From Proteus vulgaris (lineage in GTDB: Bacteria; Pseudomonadota; Gammaproteobacteria; Enterobacterales; Enterobacteriaceae): a DNA stretch of 64,000 nucleotides. Under the pieces are notes generated by a model. The model did not search any database and was not told the origin of the DNA. It saw only the letters and a list, made by a program, of their open reading frames with translations. How positions within the stretch are numbered: position 1 is the stretch's first letter; every line of letters begins with the position of its first letter. Below are positions 37,063 through 44,754 of the stretch, one piece after another. Made by a program: the position numbers and the translations under genes. Location of the stretch: assembly GCF_023100685.1 (NCBI RefSeq), contig NZ_CP090064.1, positions 3,844,001 to 3,908,000 of the forward strand, written 5' to 3'.

Positions 37063-38057
37063 GTCAATCAGTACGCATCACGCTTTTATTTGCGTTATTC
37101 TCCATTGTTGCGTTAATTGCGATCACAAGTGGTAAGTATTCACTTACTACCAATGAGCTATGGACTCTAGTGAGTAATAAATTAACGGGCAATGTAGAGT
37201 ATAACCGCACTGAAACTGTCTTTTGGCAAATAAGATTTCCCCGTGTTCTGGCGGCAATTTTAATTGGTGGAGGATTGGCGATTGCGGGTGCGGCTTATCA
37301 AGGCATGTTTCGTAACCCTTTAGTATCACCTGATATTCTTGGAGTTTCATCAGGTGCAGGCGTAGGAGCTGTATTAGGTATTTTTCTTGGGCAATCCATG
37401 TTGTCAATTCAACTTTTCGCTTTTGCGGGCGGTTTAGCAACGGTTGCTCTAGTCTACTTTATTGCGAGGCTCGCAAAACAACACGATCCAGTACTCTCCC
37501 TTGTGTTGGTTGGTATTGCTATTAGTGCATTATGTGGCTCCGCAATTTCATTAATGAAAATCCTTGCTGATCCTTACACTCAATTGCCTTCAATCACCTT
37601 TTGGCTCTTAGGCGGTCTTTCGACTATTACCGCTTCTGATTTAATTTCCGTTGCACCTTTAATGTTAGTCGGATTTATTCCACTCATTTTATTACGCTGG
37701 CGTATGAATATTCTCAGTTTATCTGATGAAGAAGCCAGAGCATTAGGTTTAAACGTCGAAGTAACCCGACTTGTCTTTATTTTGTCTGCGACATTAATAA
37801 CTGCAAGTGCAGTTTCTATTGCGGGTATTATTGGTTGGTTAGGTTTAATTGTTCCCCACATTGCAAGACTGTTAGTGGGCGCTAACTTCAGTCAACAGTT
37901 CCCAGTTTCCTTGCTTGTTGGCGCTATTATGTTATTAATCACTGACACATTAGCCCGCACAATTGCCAATATTGAACTCCCTTTAGGCATTTTAACCTCC
38001 GCCATTGGTGCGCCATTCTTCTTAATGTTGTTACTGAGAACGAGGAAAGGCACATGA
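37059..38057 (+). CDS. ABC transporter permease, FecCD/BtuC family
   Basis: A 332-aa inner-membrane protein with about nine or ten membrane segments. The FecCD motifs are clear: IRFPRVLAAILIGGGLAIAGAAYQGMFRNPLVSPDILGVSSGAGVG, then DEEARALGLNVE, and GWLGLIVPHIARLLVG for contact with the ATPase. The ATG at 37059 makes an ATGA overlap with the preceding stop; the in-frame ATG at 37035 lies within the previous gene. It acts with the binding protein and the ATPase on either side, and resembles the MolB group. Confidence 0.92.
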   Translation: MSQSVRITLLFALFSIVALIAITSGKYSLTTNELWTLVSNKLTGNVEYNRTETVFWQIRFPRVLAAILIGGGLAIAGAAYQGMFRNPLVSPDILGVSSGAGVGAVLGIFLGQSMLSIQLFAFAGGLATVALVYFIARLAKQHDPVLSLVLVGIAISALCGSAISLMKILADPYTQLPSITFWLLGGLSTITASDLISVAPLMLVGFIPLILLRWRMNILSLSDEEARALGLNVEVTRLVFILSATLITASAVSIAGIIGWLGLIVPHIARLLVGANFSQQFPVSLLVGAIMLLITDTLARTIANIELPLGILTSAIGAPFFLMLLLRTRKGT

Positions 38058-38848
38058 TCATTGCTAATGCAAAGCAACTCGCCATTGGTTATAAAGGCAA
38101 AACCTTAATTAAAGATCTCTCATTTCACATCAAACAAGGGCAAATCATCTGCTTATTAGGCGCTAATGGTTGTGGTAAAACAACGCTAATGCGAACGCTA
38201 TTGGGTCTGATACCTTGTATTGATGGTGAGATTAATATTGCGGGTAAAATACTAAGTGAGTGGTCACCAACAGAACTAGCCAAAGTGGTGGCATATGTAC
38301 CTCAAGCAACACATATCCCCTTTTCTTTCAATGTTATTGATATGGTTGTAATGGGGCGAGGTGCGCATCTCTCCTTTTTTTCGATGCCTAGCTCACAAGA
38401 TAAAACGATGGCAATGGAAACCTTAGAAATGCTCTCGCTTTCTCATCTTGCTCACCGAACTTTTGATACCTTAAGTGGCGGTGAAAAACAGATGGTATTA
38501 ATTGCACGCGCTTTAGTGCAACAACCCAAATTGTTGATTATGGATGAACCCGCAGCAAGCCTTGATTTTGGTAATCAAATCAAACTGCTTACCCAAGTTA
38601 AAGCATTAAAAGCATTAGGGATCAGTGTTTTTATGTCCACACATCACCCTCAACATGCCGCTTCTTTGGCAGATGATGTCATTTTGCTGACACCTCATGT
38701 GCCCGTTTTGCAAGATAGACCTGACATTTTGCTGACACCCGATAATTTAGCGCACCTTTATGGTGTACAACCAACAGATATTCAGGCGCATTTTCACGCC
38801 TACTCTGATAATAAAAATGACCATAGGCAAGAATATGAACACAATTGA
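38054..38848 (+). CDS. ABC transporter ATP-binding protein, FecE/BtuD family
   Basis: A 264-aa ATPase with Walker A GANGCGKTTLMR (residues about 36-44), a Q-loop in YVPQATH, the signature LSGGEKQMVLIARAL, Walker B LLIMDEPAASLD and the switch histidine in STHHPQHA. It overlaps the permease stop by ATGA. It powers import by the two neighbours. The gene end overlaps the methyltransferase start by 14 bp, so all five genes from 36031 to 40510 look like one message. Confidence 0.93.
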   Translation: MIIANAKQLAIGYKGKTLIKDLSFHIKQGQIICLLGANGCGKTTLMRTLLGLIPCIDGEINIAGKILSEWSPTELAKVVAYVPQATHIPFSFNVIDMVVMGRGAHLSFFSMPSSQDKTMAMETLEMLSLSHLAHRTFDTLSGGEKQMVLIARALVQQPKLLIMDEPAASLDFGNQIKLLTQVKALKALGISVFMSTHHPQHAASLADDVILLTPHVPVLQDRPDILLTPDNLAHLYGVQPTDIQAHFHAYSDNKNDHRQEYEHN

Positions 38849-39659
38849 AACCACAGATTTTGCTGAACTTTATAAAAACCATATGGTACAGGCAGAAAGA
38901 ACCAAAAAAGAGCCTGAGCATTGGGATAAACGTGCTGAAAAAATGGCAGAAACCTGTGCCAATCCTAACGATCCCTATTTAATAAAATTTCGTGAAATGA
39001 TGGATTTCACTGGTGCTGAAACTCTCTTAGATGTAGGCTGCGGTCCTGGCTCTATCAGCATTCATGTGGCAGATAAATTCAAAAAAACCATCGGTATTGA
39101 TTACAGTACAGGAATGTTAGCAGTCGCTAAACGCAGAGCCGAACAAGCAGGCATCAACCACGCAGAATTTATAACGTGCTCATGGGAAGATAGCTGGGAT
39201 GAGCTTCCTCGTTGTGATATTGCTGTCGCTTCACGTTCAACATTGGTCATGGATTTACAAGCAGCACTATTAAAACTAAATCGCCAAGCCAAATTACGTG
39301 TTTATACCACTCACACCGTTTCGCCAACCTTTGTTGATCAACGCATTATTCGCTTACTAGGTCGTGAGGTTCCTACGCTTCCAACGTACATTTATGCTGT
39401 GAATATGCTAAACCAAATGGGTATTCACCCTAAAGTGGATTATATCCGTAGCCGTAATTGCCAAAGCAATTTCAATAGCCTTGAGCAATTTATTGAGGGT
39501 ATTAATTTCTCTGTAGGACCTTTAAGCGAAGACGAAATTGTACGCCTAACAAATTACTATCATGAAAGTATTGAAAAAGGTGTTTCACTGATTTCGCCAA
39601 CTCGTGATTGGGCAATGGTTTCTTGGGATGTCGTTCCTGAAAGTGAGCTGAACCTATGA
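38835..39659 (+). CDS. Class I SAM-dependent methyltransferase in the uptake operon
   Basis: A 274-aa protein with the SAM-binding motif I LLDVGCGPGSIS (residues about 64-75), followed by TIGIDYSTGMLAVAKRRAEQ (motif II) and CDIAVASRSTLVMD. The start at 38835 is chosen; an ATG at 38760 would run deep into the ATPase gene. The substrate is not known. Because it is coupled by overlap to both the ATPase and ModD genes, it may act on the imported ligand or a carrier molecule. The link to metal handling is inference from context. Confidence 0.85.
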   Translation: MNTIETTDFAELYKNHMVQAERTKKEPEHWDKRAEKMAETCANPNDPYLIKFREMMDFTGAETLLDVGCGPGSISIHVADKFKKTIGIDYSTGMLAVAKRRAEQAGINHAEFITCSWEDSWDELPRCDIAVASRSTLVMDLQAALLKLNRQAKLRVYTTHTVSPTFVDQRIIRLLGREVPTLPTYIYAVNMLNQMGIHPKVDYIRSRNCQSNFNSLEQFIEGINFSVGPLSEDEIVRLTNYYHESIEKGVSLISPTRDWAMVSWDVVPESELNL

Positions 39660-40510
39660 TTTATTATCCTGATGCTTTTCTTGATAATTTGTTGATGGAA
39701 GATATCCAATATGGCGACCTCACCAGCCGAGCGCTGAATATTGGTGATCAACTAGGCACCATGACCTTTACACGCCGTGAAGCGGGTTGCGTCAGTGGGA
39801 TCACTTTAGGTTGTCGCTTATTGGAAAAATTAGGATTAAGAGTAATCGCACATCAACAAGATGGCGATTTTGCTAATGCAGGTGATTGCTTAATCACGGC
39901 AGAAGGCCGTGCTGATGCACTACATCAAGGCTGGAAAGTGGTACAAAACGTCCTTGAGTGGAGTTGTGGCGTGAGTGATTATATGGCAAGAATGCTAGAT
40001 ATTTATCACCGCTATCAACCTAAAGGGCAAATTGCGTGTACACGTAAAAATATCCCTAATACTAAATTACTGGCGACCCAAGCTGTACTGGCGGGCGGTG
40101 GTGTCATTCATCGCCAAGGTTGTTCCGAAACTATTTTGCTCTTTGCTAACCATCGTCGATTTTTATCAGAGCCTGATAATTGGGCACAACATGTTAAACA
40201 GTTACGCCAAGCTGCACCTGAAAAATGCATTGTTGTAGAAGCTGATGATATTGAACAAGCAAGAGAAGCGTTAAAAGCACAACCTGATATTTTACAGCTC
40301 GATAAGTTCTCTATTGAAGATATCGCACAGCTACAACAAGAAATACCTCACATTGCACCTCATTGCCATCTTTCCTTGGCAGGTGGTATTAACTTAAACA
40401 CAATTGAAAAATATGCACAGACAGGCATCAATTTACTGGTGACATCTGCGCCTTATTATGCACCACCGACGGATATTAAAGTTCGTCTTTACCCAAAAAG
40501 ATTAAATTAA
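39656..40510 (+). CDS. modD: ModD-like protein (quinolinate/nicotinate phosphoribosyltransferase fold)
   Basis: A 284-aa protein of the NadC-like fold: LLMEDIQYGDLTSRAL at the start, ACTRKNIPNTKLLATQAVLAGGGVIHR in the core, and a closing LSLAGGINLNTIEKYAQTGINLLVTSAPYYAPPTDIKVRL. This is the pattern of ModD, a NadC relative found in molybdenum transport operons of unknown biochemical role. True NadC would normally sit with nadA or nadB or be housekeeping. Its start overlaps the methyltransferase stop (ATGA). It is the best cargo clue in this operon. Confidence 0.85.
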   Translation: MIYYPDAFLDNLLMEDIQYGDLTSRALNIGDQLGTMTFTRREAGCVSGITLGCRLLEKLGLRVIAHQQDGDFANAGDCLITAEGRADALHQGWKVVQNVLEWSCGVSDYMARMLDIYHRYQPKGQIACTRKNIPNTKLLATQAVLAGGGVIHRQGCSETILLFANHRRFLSEPDNWAQHVKQLRQAAPEKCIVVEADDIEQAREALKAQPDILQLDKFSIEDIAQLQQEIPHIAPHCHLSLAGGINLNTIEKYAQTGINLLVTSAPYYAPPTDIKVRLYPKRLN

Positions 40511-40682
40511 AATAACAACTTATAAGTAAGTGAGTATTTACATATTTAATCAATAATAAATAAAGACAACATCTACTGAATGTAAAAGAAGTTATAACAA
40601 GGAAATGGTTGTAATGGCATAGAGGAACATCTTTGCTGAGCTTCTTTTATATGAATTTGTTGCTTTATTTTATAAAAAAACC

Positions 40683-40711
40683 GAGCGCTAACAGATGTCA
40701 GTGCTCTTTTT
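40683..40711 (+). terminator. Probable terminator after modD
   Basis: GAGCGCTAACA pairs with TGTCAGTGCTC (one G-T pair, one mismatch) and is followed by TTTTT. It lies about 170 bp past modD and just ahead of the receptor promoter, so the receptor gene is probably a separate unit. Confidence 0.6.
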
Positions 40712-40731
40712 GTTCATTTATTTTTACGCAT

Positions 40732-40759
40732 ATCGTTATATAAAAAATTATATATAGAT
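40732..40759. promoter_or_regulatory. ModE-like box upstream of the TonB-dependent receptor
   Basis: ATCGTTATATA, 6 bases, TATATATAGAT: the left half is a full match and the right half matches 9 of 11 in the ModE-type pattern ATCGNTATATA-N6-TATATAACGAT. It also contains TATAT-N7-TATAT. It ends 17 bp before the receptor start, where bound ModE would block transcription. AT-richness raises the chance background. Confidence 0.6.
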
Positions 40760-40776
40760 TGTGAACTGAGATTGGA

Positions 40777-42726
40777 ATGATGAAATTAAAACCTCTATGC
40801 TGCTGTTTATCTCTAGCTCTATTACCCAGTATTGCTTTTGCTGACACCAATTATGGGCAATCTACTCCCGACTTATTAACCGTATGGAGTAGCCCAATTG
40901 CAGCAAACCCAGATATATTAACGCAAGAACAAATGCTTGAACAAAATAAGGTCAATGCGGCGCAAGCCATTGCAACATTACCTGGTGTTGTAATGCAAAA
41001 ATCGGGTAACCGTAATGAGTACACCATTAAAGTACGTGGTTTTGATAGCCGTCAAGTACCTGTATTCTTTGATGGTATCCCGACTTATGTTCCTTATGAT
41101 GGTAACTTAGACTTGGCTCGTTTTACCACAAACGATCTGGCAAGCATTGAAGTCAACAAAGGCTATACCTCATTACTGCAAGGCCCTAACTTAATGGGTG
41201 GTGCAATTAATATCACTACTGCGACGCCGAAAAAGCCATTAGAAGGAAGCATTGCTTATTCTCAAGGTTTTGCTCGTGGTGCTGATTATGCACACAATAT
41301 GAGTGCACGCTTAGGTGCGCGTAATGATTTAGGCTTTATTCAAATCAGTGGTAGCCAATTAAAACAACGCTTTACTCCAATTCCTGGTGCTGATGAAAAT
41401 AATGTGGCTGCGGGAACTCATGGACGTCGTGATAATTCAGCAACAGATGATAAACGTGGCATGATCAAAGTGGGTTGGACACCACGTGCTTCTGACGAAT
41501 ATACCCTAACTTATGTAAAACAAGACGGTGAAAAAAATAGTCCACCATCAACATTGGGTAAAGGTAAATTTAAATATTGGGCATGGCCGGATTACAACAA
41601 AGAAAGCTATTACTATAGCGGTATTACTCAAATTACTGATGGTATCAAATTACAAAGCCGTGCTTATCACGATAAATTTGAAAATACCCTTTATATGTAC
41701 CCTAAAAAAGGTGATACACCTGATTACAGTCACTATGACGACTACAGTACAGGTGCTGCATTACAATTAGGTATCGATACCCGTGAAAATGATCTGCTCT
41801 CTTTCGCTGCTCACTGGAAAGATGACGTTCACCGTTCTCAAAAAGAGAAAAATGGTGATTGGATGCGTTATAAAGACAGAACATGGTCTTTAGCAACTGA
41901 ATATCAATGGGCTGCCACTAATGATCTCGATTTAGTGGGTGCAATTAGCTATGACTGGCGAGATAGCGTTGAGACTGACAAAGGCGCTGATGATAACAAA
42001 CAAACAGCCTTTAACTGGGAAATGATGGCAAAATATTCATTAGCCAATGATGATGCTGTACGTTTCTCTGTGTCTGATCGTAGCCGCTTCCCTACACAAA
42101 AAGAACGTTACACAAGTGAAAAACCCAAAGATGGCTCTAAAGGGATCATCAATCCAGATTTAGATCCTGAACGCGCATTATCTTTCGACTTAACTTATGA
42201 AGGACATATTACGGATAAATGGGGTTACCAAACCAGTATTTACTATAACCGTGTCAGTGATGCAATTATGGCACACACCGTTTATCGTGGTGGCAATGCA
42301 TTCTTCCAAAACCAAAATAGTGGGCGTGTTGACTATGTTGGGCTTGATTTAGGTACTAAAGGTAATGTGACAGATTGGTTAGAGCTAGGCTTAAATTACA
42401 GCTATATCCATAGCGATCCTAAACAAGTAGCACATGTTGAAGGTTTACCAAAACATAAAGCCTATATGTGGATGACATTTATTCCTGTTGAACAGGTTCG
42501 CTTTACCATTATGGAAGAAGCACAAAGTTGGACCTATAACCGCATTGATGAAAATGACAAACTGGCAGGTTATGCAAAAACTGACCTTCGTTTAGATTAT
42601 GATTTTGGGTATGGAGTTTCTGCTAATGCTTCTGTAAATAACCTTTTTGATAAGTCTTATGAATATACTCAAGGTTATATGGAAGATGGCCGTAATTACT
42701 GGCTAGGTATTGAATATAAATTTTAA
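40777..42726 (+). CDS. TonB-dependent outer-membrane receptor, candidate molybdate/tungstate-chelate or metal-complex receptor
   Basis: A 649-aa protein with a signal peptide (residues 1 to about 22, IAFA), a possible TonB box near LLTVWSSP, and a plug domain (QAIATLPGVVMQKSGNRNEYTIKVRGFDSRQVPVFFDGIP, then LMGGAINITTATP). A 22-strand type barrel follows, with a C-terminal NNLFDKSYEYTQGY...WLGIEYKF and a terminal phenylalanine. It is probably the outer-membrane entry for the ABC importer just upstream. The ligand is inferred from modD and the ModE-like boxes. A siderophore is the main alternative. Confidence 0.88.
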   Translation: MMKLKPLCCCLSLALLPSIAFADTNYGQSTPDLLTVWSSPIAANPDILTQEQMLEQNKVNAAQAIATLPGVVMQKSGNRNEYTIKVRGFDSRQVPVFFDGIPTYVPYDGNLDLARFTTNDLASIEVNKGYTSLLQGPNLMGGAINITTATPKKPLEGSIAYSQGFARGADYAHNMSARLGARNDLGFIQISGSQLKQRFTPIPGADENNVAAGTHGRRDNSATDDKRGMIKVGWTPRASDEYTLTYVKQDGEKNSPPSTLGKGKFKYWAWPDYNKESYYYSGITQITDGIKLQSRAYHDKFENTLYMYPKKGDTPDYSHYDDYSTGAALQLGIDTRENDLLSFAAHWKDDVHRSQKEKNGDWMRYKDRTWSLATEYQWAATNDLDLVGAISYDWRDSVETDKGADDNKQTAFNWEMMAKYSLANDDAVRFSVSDRSRFPTQKERYTSEKPKDGSKGIINPDLDPERALSFDLTYEGHITDKWGYQTSIYYNRVSDAIMAHTVYRGGNAFFQNQNSGRVDYVGLDLGTKGNVTDWLELGLNYSYIHSDPKQVAHVEGLPKHKAYMWMTFIPVEQVRFTIMEEAQSWTYNRIDENDKLAGYAKTDLRLDYDFGYGVSANASVNNLFDKSYEYTQGYMEDGRNYWLGIEYKF

Positions 42727-42743
42727 TTTAAATTATTATTTAT

Positions 42744-42785
42744 AAAAAAAAGAGCTGATATCTATCATATATCAGCTCTCTTTTA
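42744..42785. terminator. Bidirectional terminator between the receptor gene and sipD
   Basis: A perfect 11-bp stem (AGAGCTGATAT, 42751-42761, with its complement at 42769-42779), a 7-base loop, and A-rich and T-rich flanks. It ends both the receptor transcript and the convergent T3SS transcript. Confidence 0.88.
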
Positions 42786-42828
42786 TTCGTAAAAAATCTT
42801 ATCTTCCATAATATTACTCAATATAACC

Positions 42829-43887
42829 TTAGAAACGTAGAAATCCTTTTGCCATTTCTAGTAATGTATTCATTGTACTACTAACTATTTTAACAAAATT
42901 ATCATAATTACTATTTGCAGTGCTGTATTTTTTAGAAAACTCATCAAGATTGTTATTTAGTTTTTTCTCAAATGAATCTAACATCTTTTTTAATAGATCA
43001 AACTCTGTCTGTAAAATATCTTGTGATCCCAATCCTTTATCTTTTAAAGATTTTAACAAGCTTTCAAGATCAGTAAAATCAATTTGTACATTGAACCAAA
43101 ACTCAAGATAAGGATCCAAATAATGGTCACTACCTTCACCATTACCTTTAATCACTTTTACACCTTTTATTCCATTCAACAAATTTCCTAAGGCCTTCAT
43201 TGCTCTGTTAATATCATCTTTATTATCATAGAAAATTTTCTCTCCTTTTATTTCACGGTAGTAACGCCCTTCCTTATCTTTCTTAAAAAATAAATCTAAG
43301 CTTAATAGTGGCTTACCACTATACTTATTTTTTAAATCTTGTAGTTCATTATAAAAATCTTCAAGATGAATATTAATACGGCCTTCTTTTTTAGCGGCTT
43401 TAGTCGCTTCACTCAATTTAGATAATAACGTTCTTATTGCACTCACAAAATCCATATAATTTGAAAAAAGATCTTTTAATACATCTAAATAATCTGCCTT
43501 ACCTGTATTAATCGTCGATTTAATATCATCAAAAAGATCACTTAATGAATCAATAAATTTATTTTTATCATTATTACCTAAGTCTTCTGCTGTTTCTATT
43601 TTAGATATAGATGATAAAATATCTTTACTTTCTAATCTACTAGAATTATATTTTTGATTTTCAACATATTTAGATAAACTATAAGCGATTTTTTTTGAAT
43701 TTGGATTATCAACGAATGACACATCAAAATCTTTGATTAATTTTTTGCTCGCTAAATAATCCTCATTGCGTTCAATATTTTTTACTATATTATTAAGTTG
43801 ATCTTTATCCACTTTTTTTTTAGTTAAATATTGAGAATAAATATTTTCTTCATTAGGTAAATGATAAGATCCCAAATTATTAATCAT
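42829..43887 (-). CDS. sipD: T3SS needle-tip protein, SipD/IpaD-like (SctA)
   Basis: A 352-aa protein, the size of SipD and IpaD. It has long helices forming the central coiled coil and a C-terminal helix (NNLDEFSKKYSTANSNYDNFVKIVSSTMNTLLEMAKGF) typical of the family. A conserved LLSKLSEATK...YNELQDLKNKY segment is in the middle. It caps the needle and controls translocon insertion. It is the last gene of the - strand block, 2 bp after sipC. SPI-1 continues with sipA and iacP at this point, and both are absent here. Confidence 0.85.
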   Translation of the reverse strand: MINNLGSYHLPNEENIYSQYLTKKKVDKDQLNNIVKNIERNEDYLASKKLIKDFDVSFVDNPNSKKIAYSLSKYVENQKYNSSRLESKDILSSISKIETAEDLGNNDKNKFIDSLSDLFDDIKSTINTGKADYLDVLKDLFSNYMDFVSAIRTLLSKLSEATKAAKKEGRINIHLEDFYNELQDLKNKYSGKPLLSLDLFFKKDKEGRYYREIKGEKIFYDNKDDINRAMKALGNLLNGIKGVKVIKGNGEGSDHYLDPYLEFWFNVQIDFTDLESLLKSLKDKGLGSQDILQTEFDLLKKMLDSFEKKLNNNLDEFSKKYSTANSNYDNFVKIVSSTMNTLLEMAKGFLRF

Positions 43888-43889
43888 AA

Positions 43890-44738
43890 TTAACCTTTTA
43901 AATTTGAACCTATTGTAGATGCAACATCTTGTGTTGCACGAATAATAGTTTCGATACCTTGTAAAAGTGCTTTGATAATATCGGCCTCATTTCGCTGTAG
44001 TTCATTATTATTATTAACTAATTGTCCTGCAACGGAAGTTGCGGCATCATTTCCTTTTACTTCAGCTTCAATACGGATTGCCTCAGCTTGCATAGGTTGT
44101 TCCGCTATCCCACTCAATGAAGGTGCAATATTCGTTAACGTATTTCCTTTTAATATTGTCTGGTTAGTATTTCCAGTGACTAATCCTTTTCCCATACCAA
44201 AAATAGACATAGACGCACCACCAATATTTAAGCCTAATGAAAGCCCTGCACCAGTTACTGAAGCAGCTACAACCATATCTGCTTTTTTATTTAAAATATT
44301 TTTTGAACTATCGGCTAATATTATCTCTATACTCATTAACATATTTCCAAGCTCTCTAGATCTTTCGAACTTTTCAATCATTGCTTTGTAATAATTAATA
44401 AAAAGATTAATTAACGCCATCATATCATCTGATAAAAAATTAAACTCACCTACTTTTATAACCGTATTTTCTCTTAAATTAGACTTTGATAACTCCAATT
44501 CATCCAAAAATGATTTCATTTTACTGTGATTATATTCCGGCCCTTTTAATAAAGGCTTATTTTCATTTATTCTTATGTTATCTTTGCTAAAGCTAATTCT
44601 AGTGAGATATTCTGAAGATGTTTTATTGGGTGTTTTTAGCCCTTCAATATTCTCTATTTCATTTTCATTCCTAATATTTGATACATCTTTATTAAAAAGA
44701 GTATTTAAAAAGTTATGATTATCAATTTTCATATCCAT
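43890..44738 (-). CDS. sipC: T3SS translocon minor subunit, SipC/IpaC-like (SctB), short
   Basis: A 282-aa protein, shorter than Salmonella SipC (about 409) and IpaC (about 363). The middle has a hydrophobic, Gly- and Ala-rich stretch (MVVAASVTGAGLSLGLNIGGASMSIFGMGKG), the putative membrane segment. The C-terminus is helical, with ELQRNEADIIKALLQGIETIIRATQDVAST. It would insert with SipB into the host membrane. The call rests on position between sipB and sipD and on the hydrophobic core. Its shorter ends suggest loss of the regions tied to actin effects in Salmonella. Confidence 0.78.
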   Translation of the reverse strand: MDMKIDNHNFLNTLFNKDVSNIRNENEIENIEGLKTPNKTSSEYLTRISFSKDNIRINENKPLLKGPEYNHSKMKSFLDELELSKSNLRENTVIKVGEFNFLSDDMMALINLFINYYKAMIEKFERSRELGNMLMSIEIILADSSKNILNKKADMVVAASVTGAGLSLGLNIGGASMSIFGMGKGLVTGNTNQTILKGNTLTNIAPSLSGIAEQPMQAEAIRIEAEVKGNDAATSVAGQLVNNNNELQRNEADIIKALLQGIETIIRATQDVASTIGSNLKG

Positions 44739-44754
44739 TTTATATTCCTTTTTA

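Noticed and set aside
40777..42726. Receptor as part of a siderophore system
   Set aside because: No siderophore synthesis or ferric-reductase gene and no recognisable Fur box nearby, while modD and ModE-like boxes point to molybdenum. It is kept as the main alternative, not the call.
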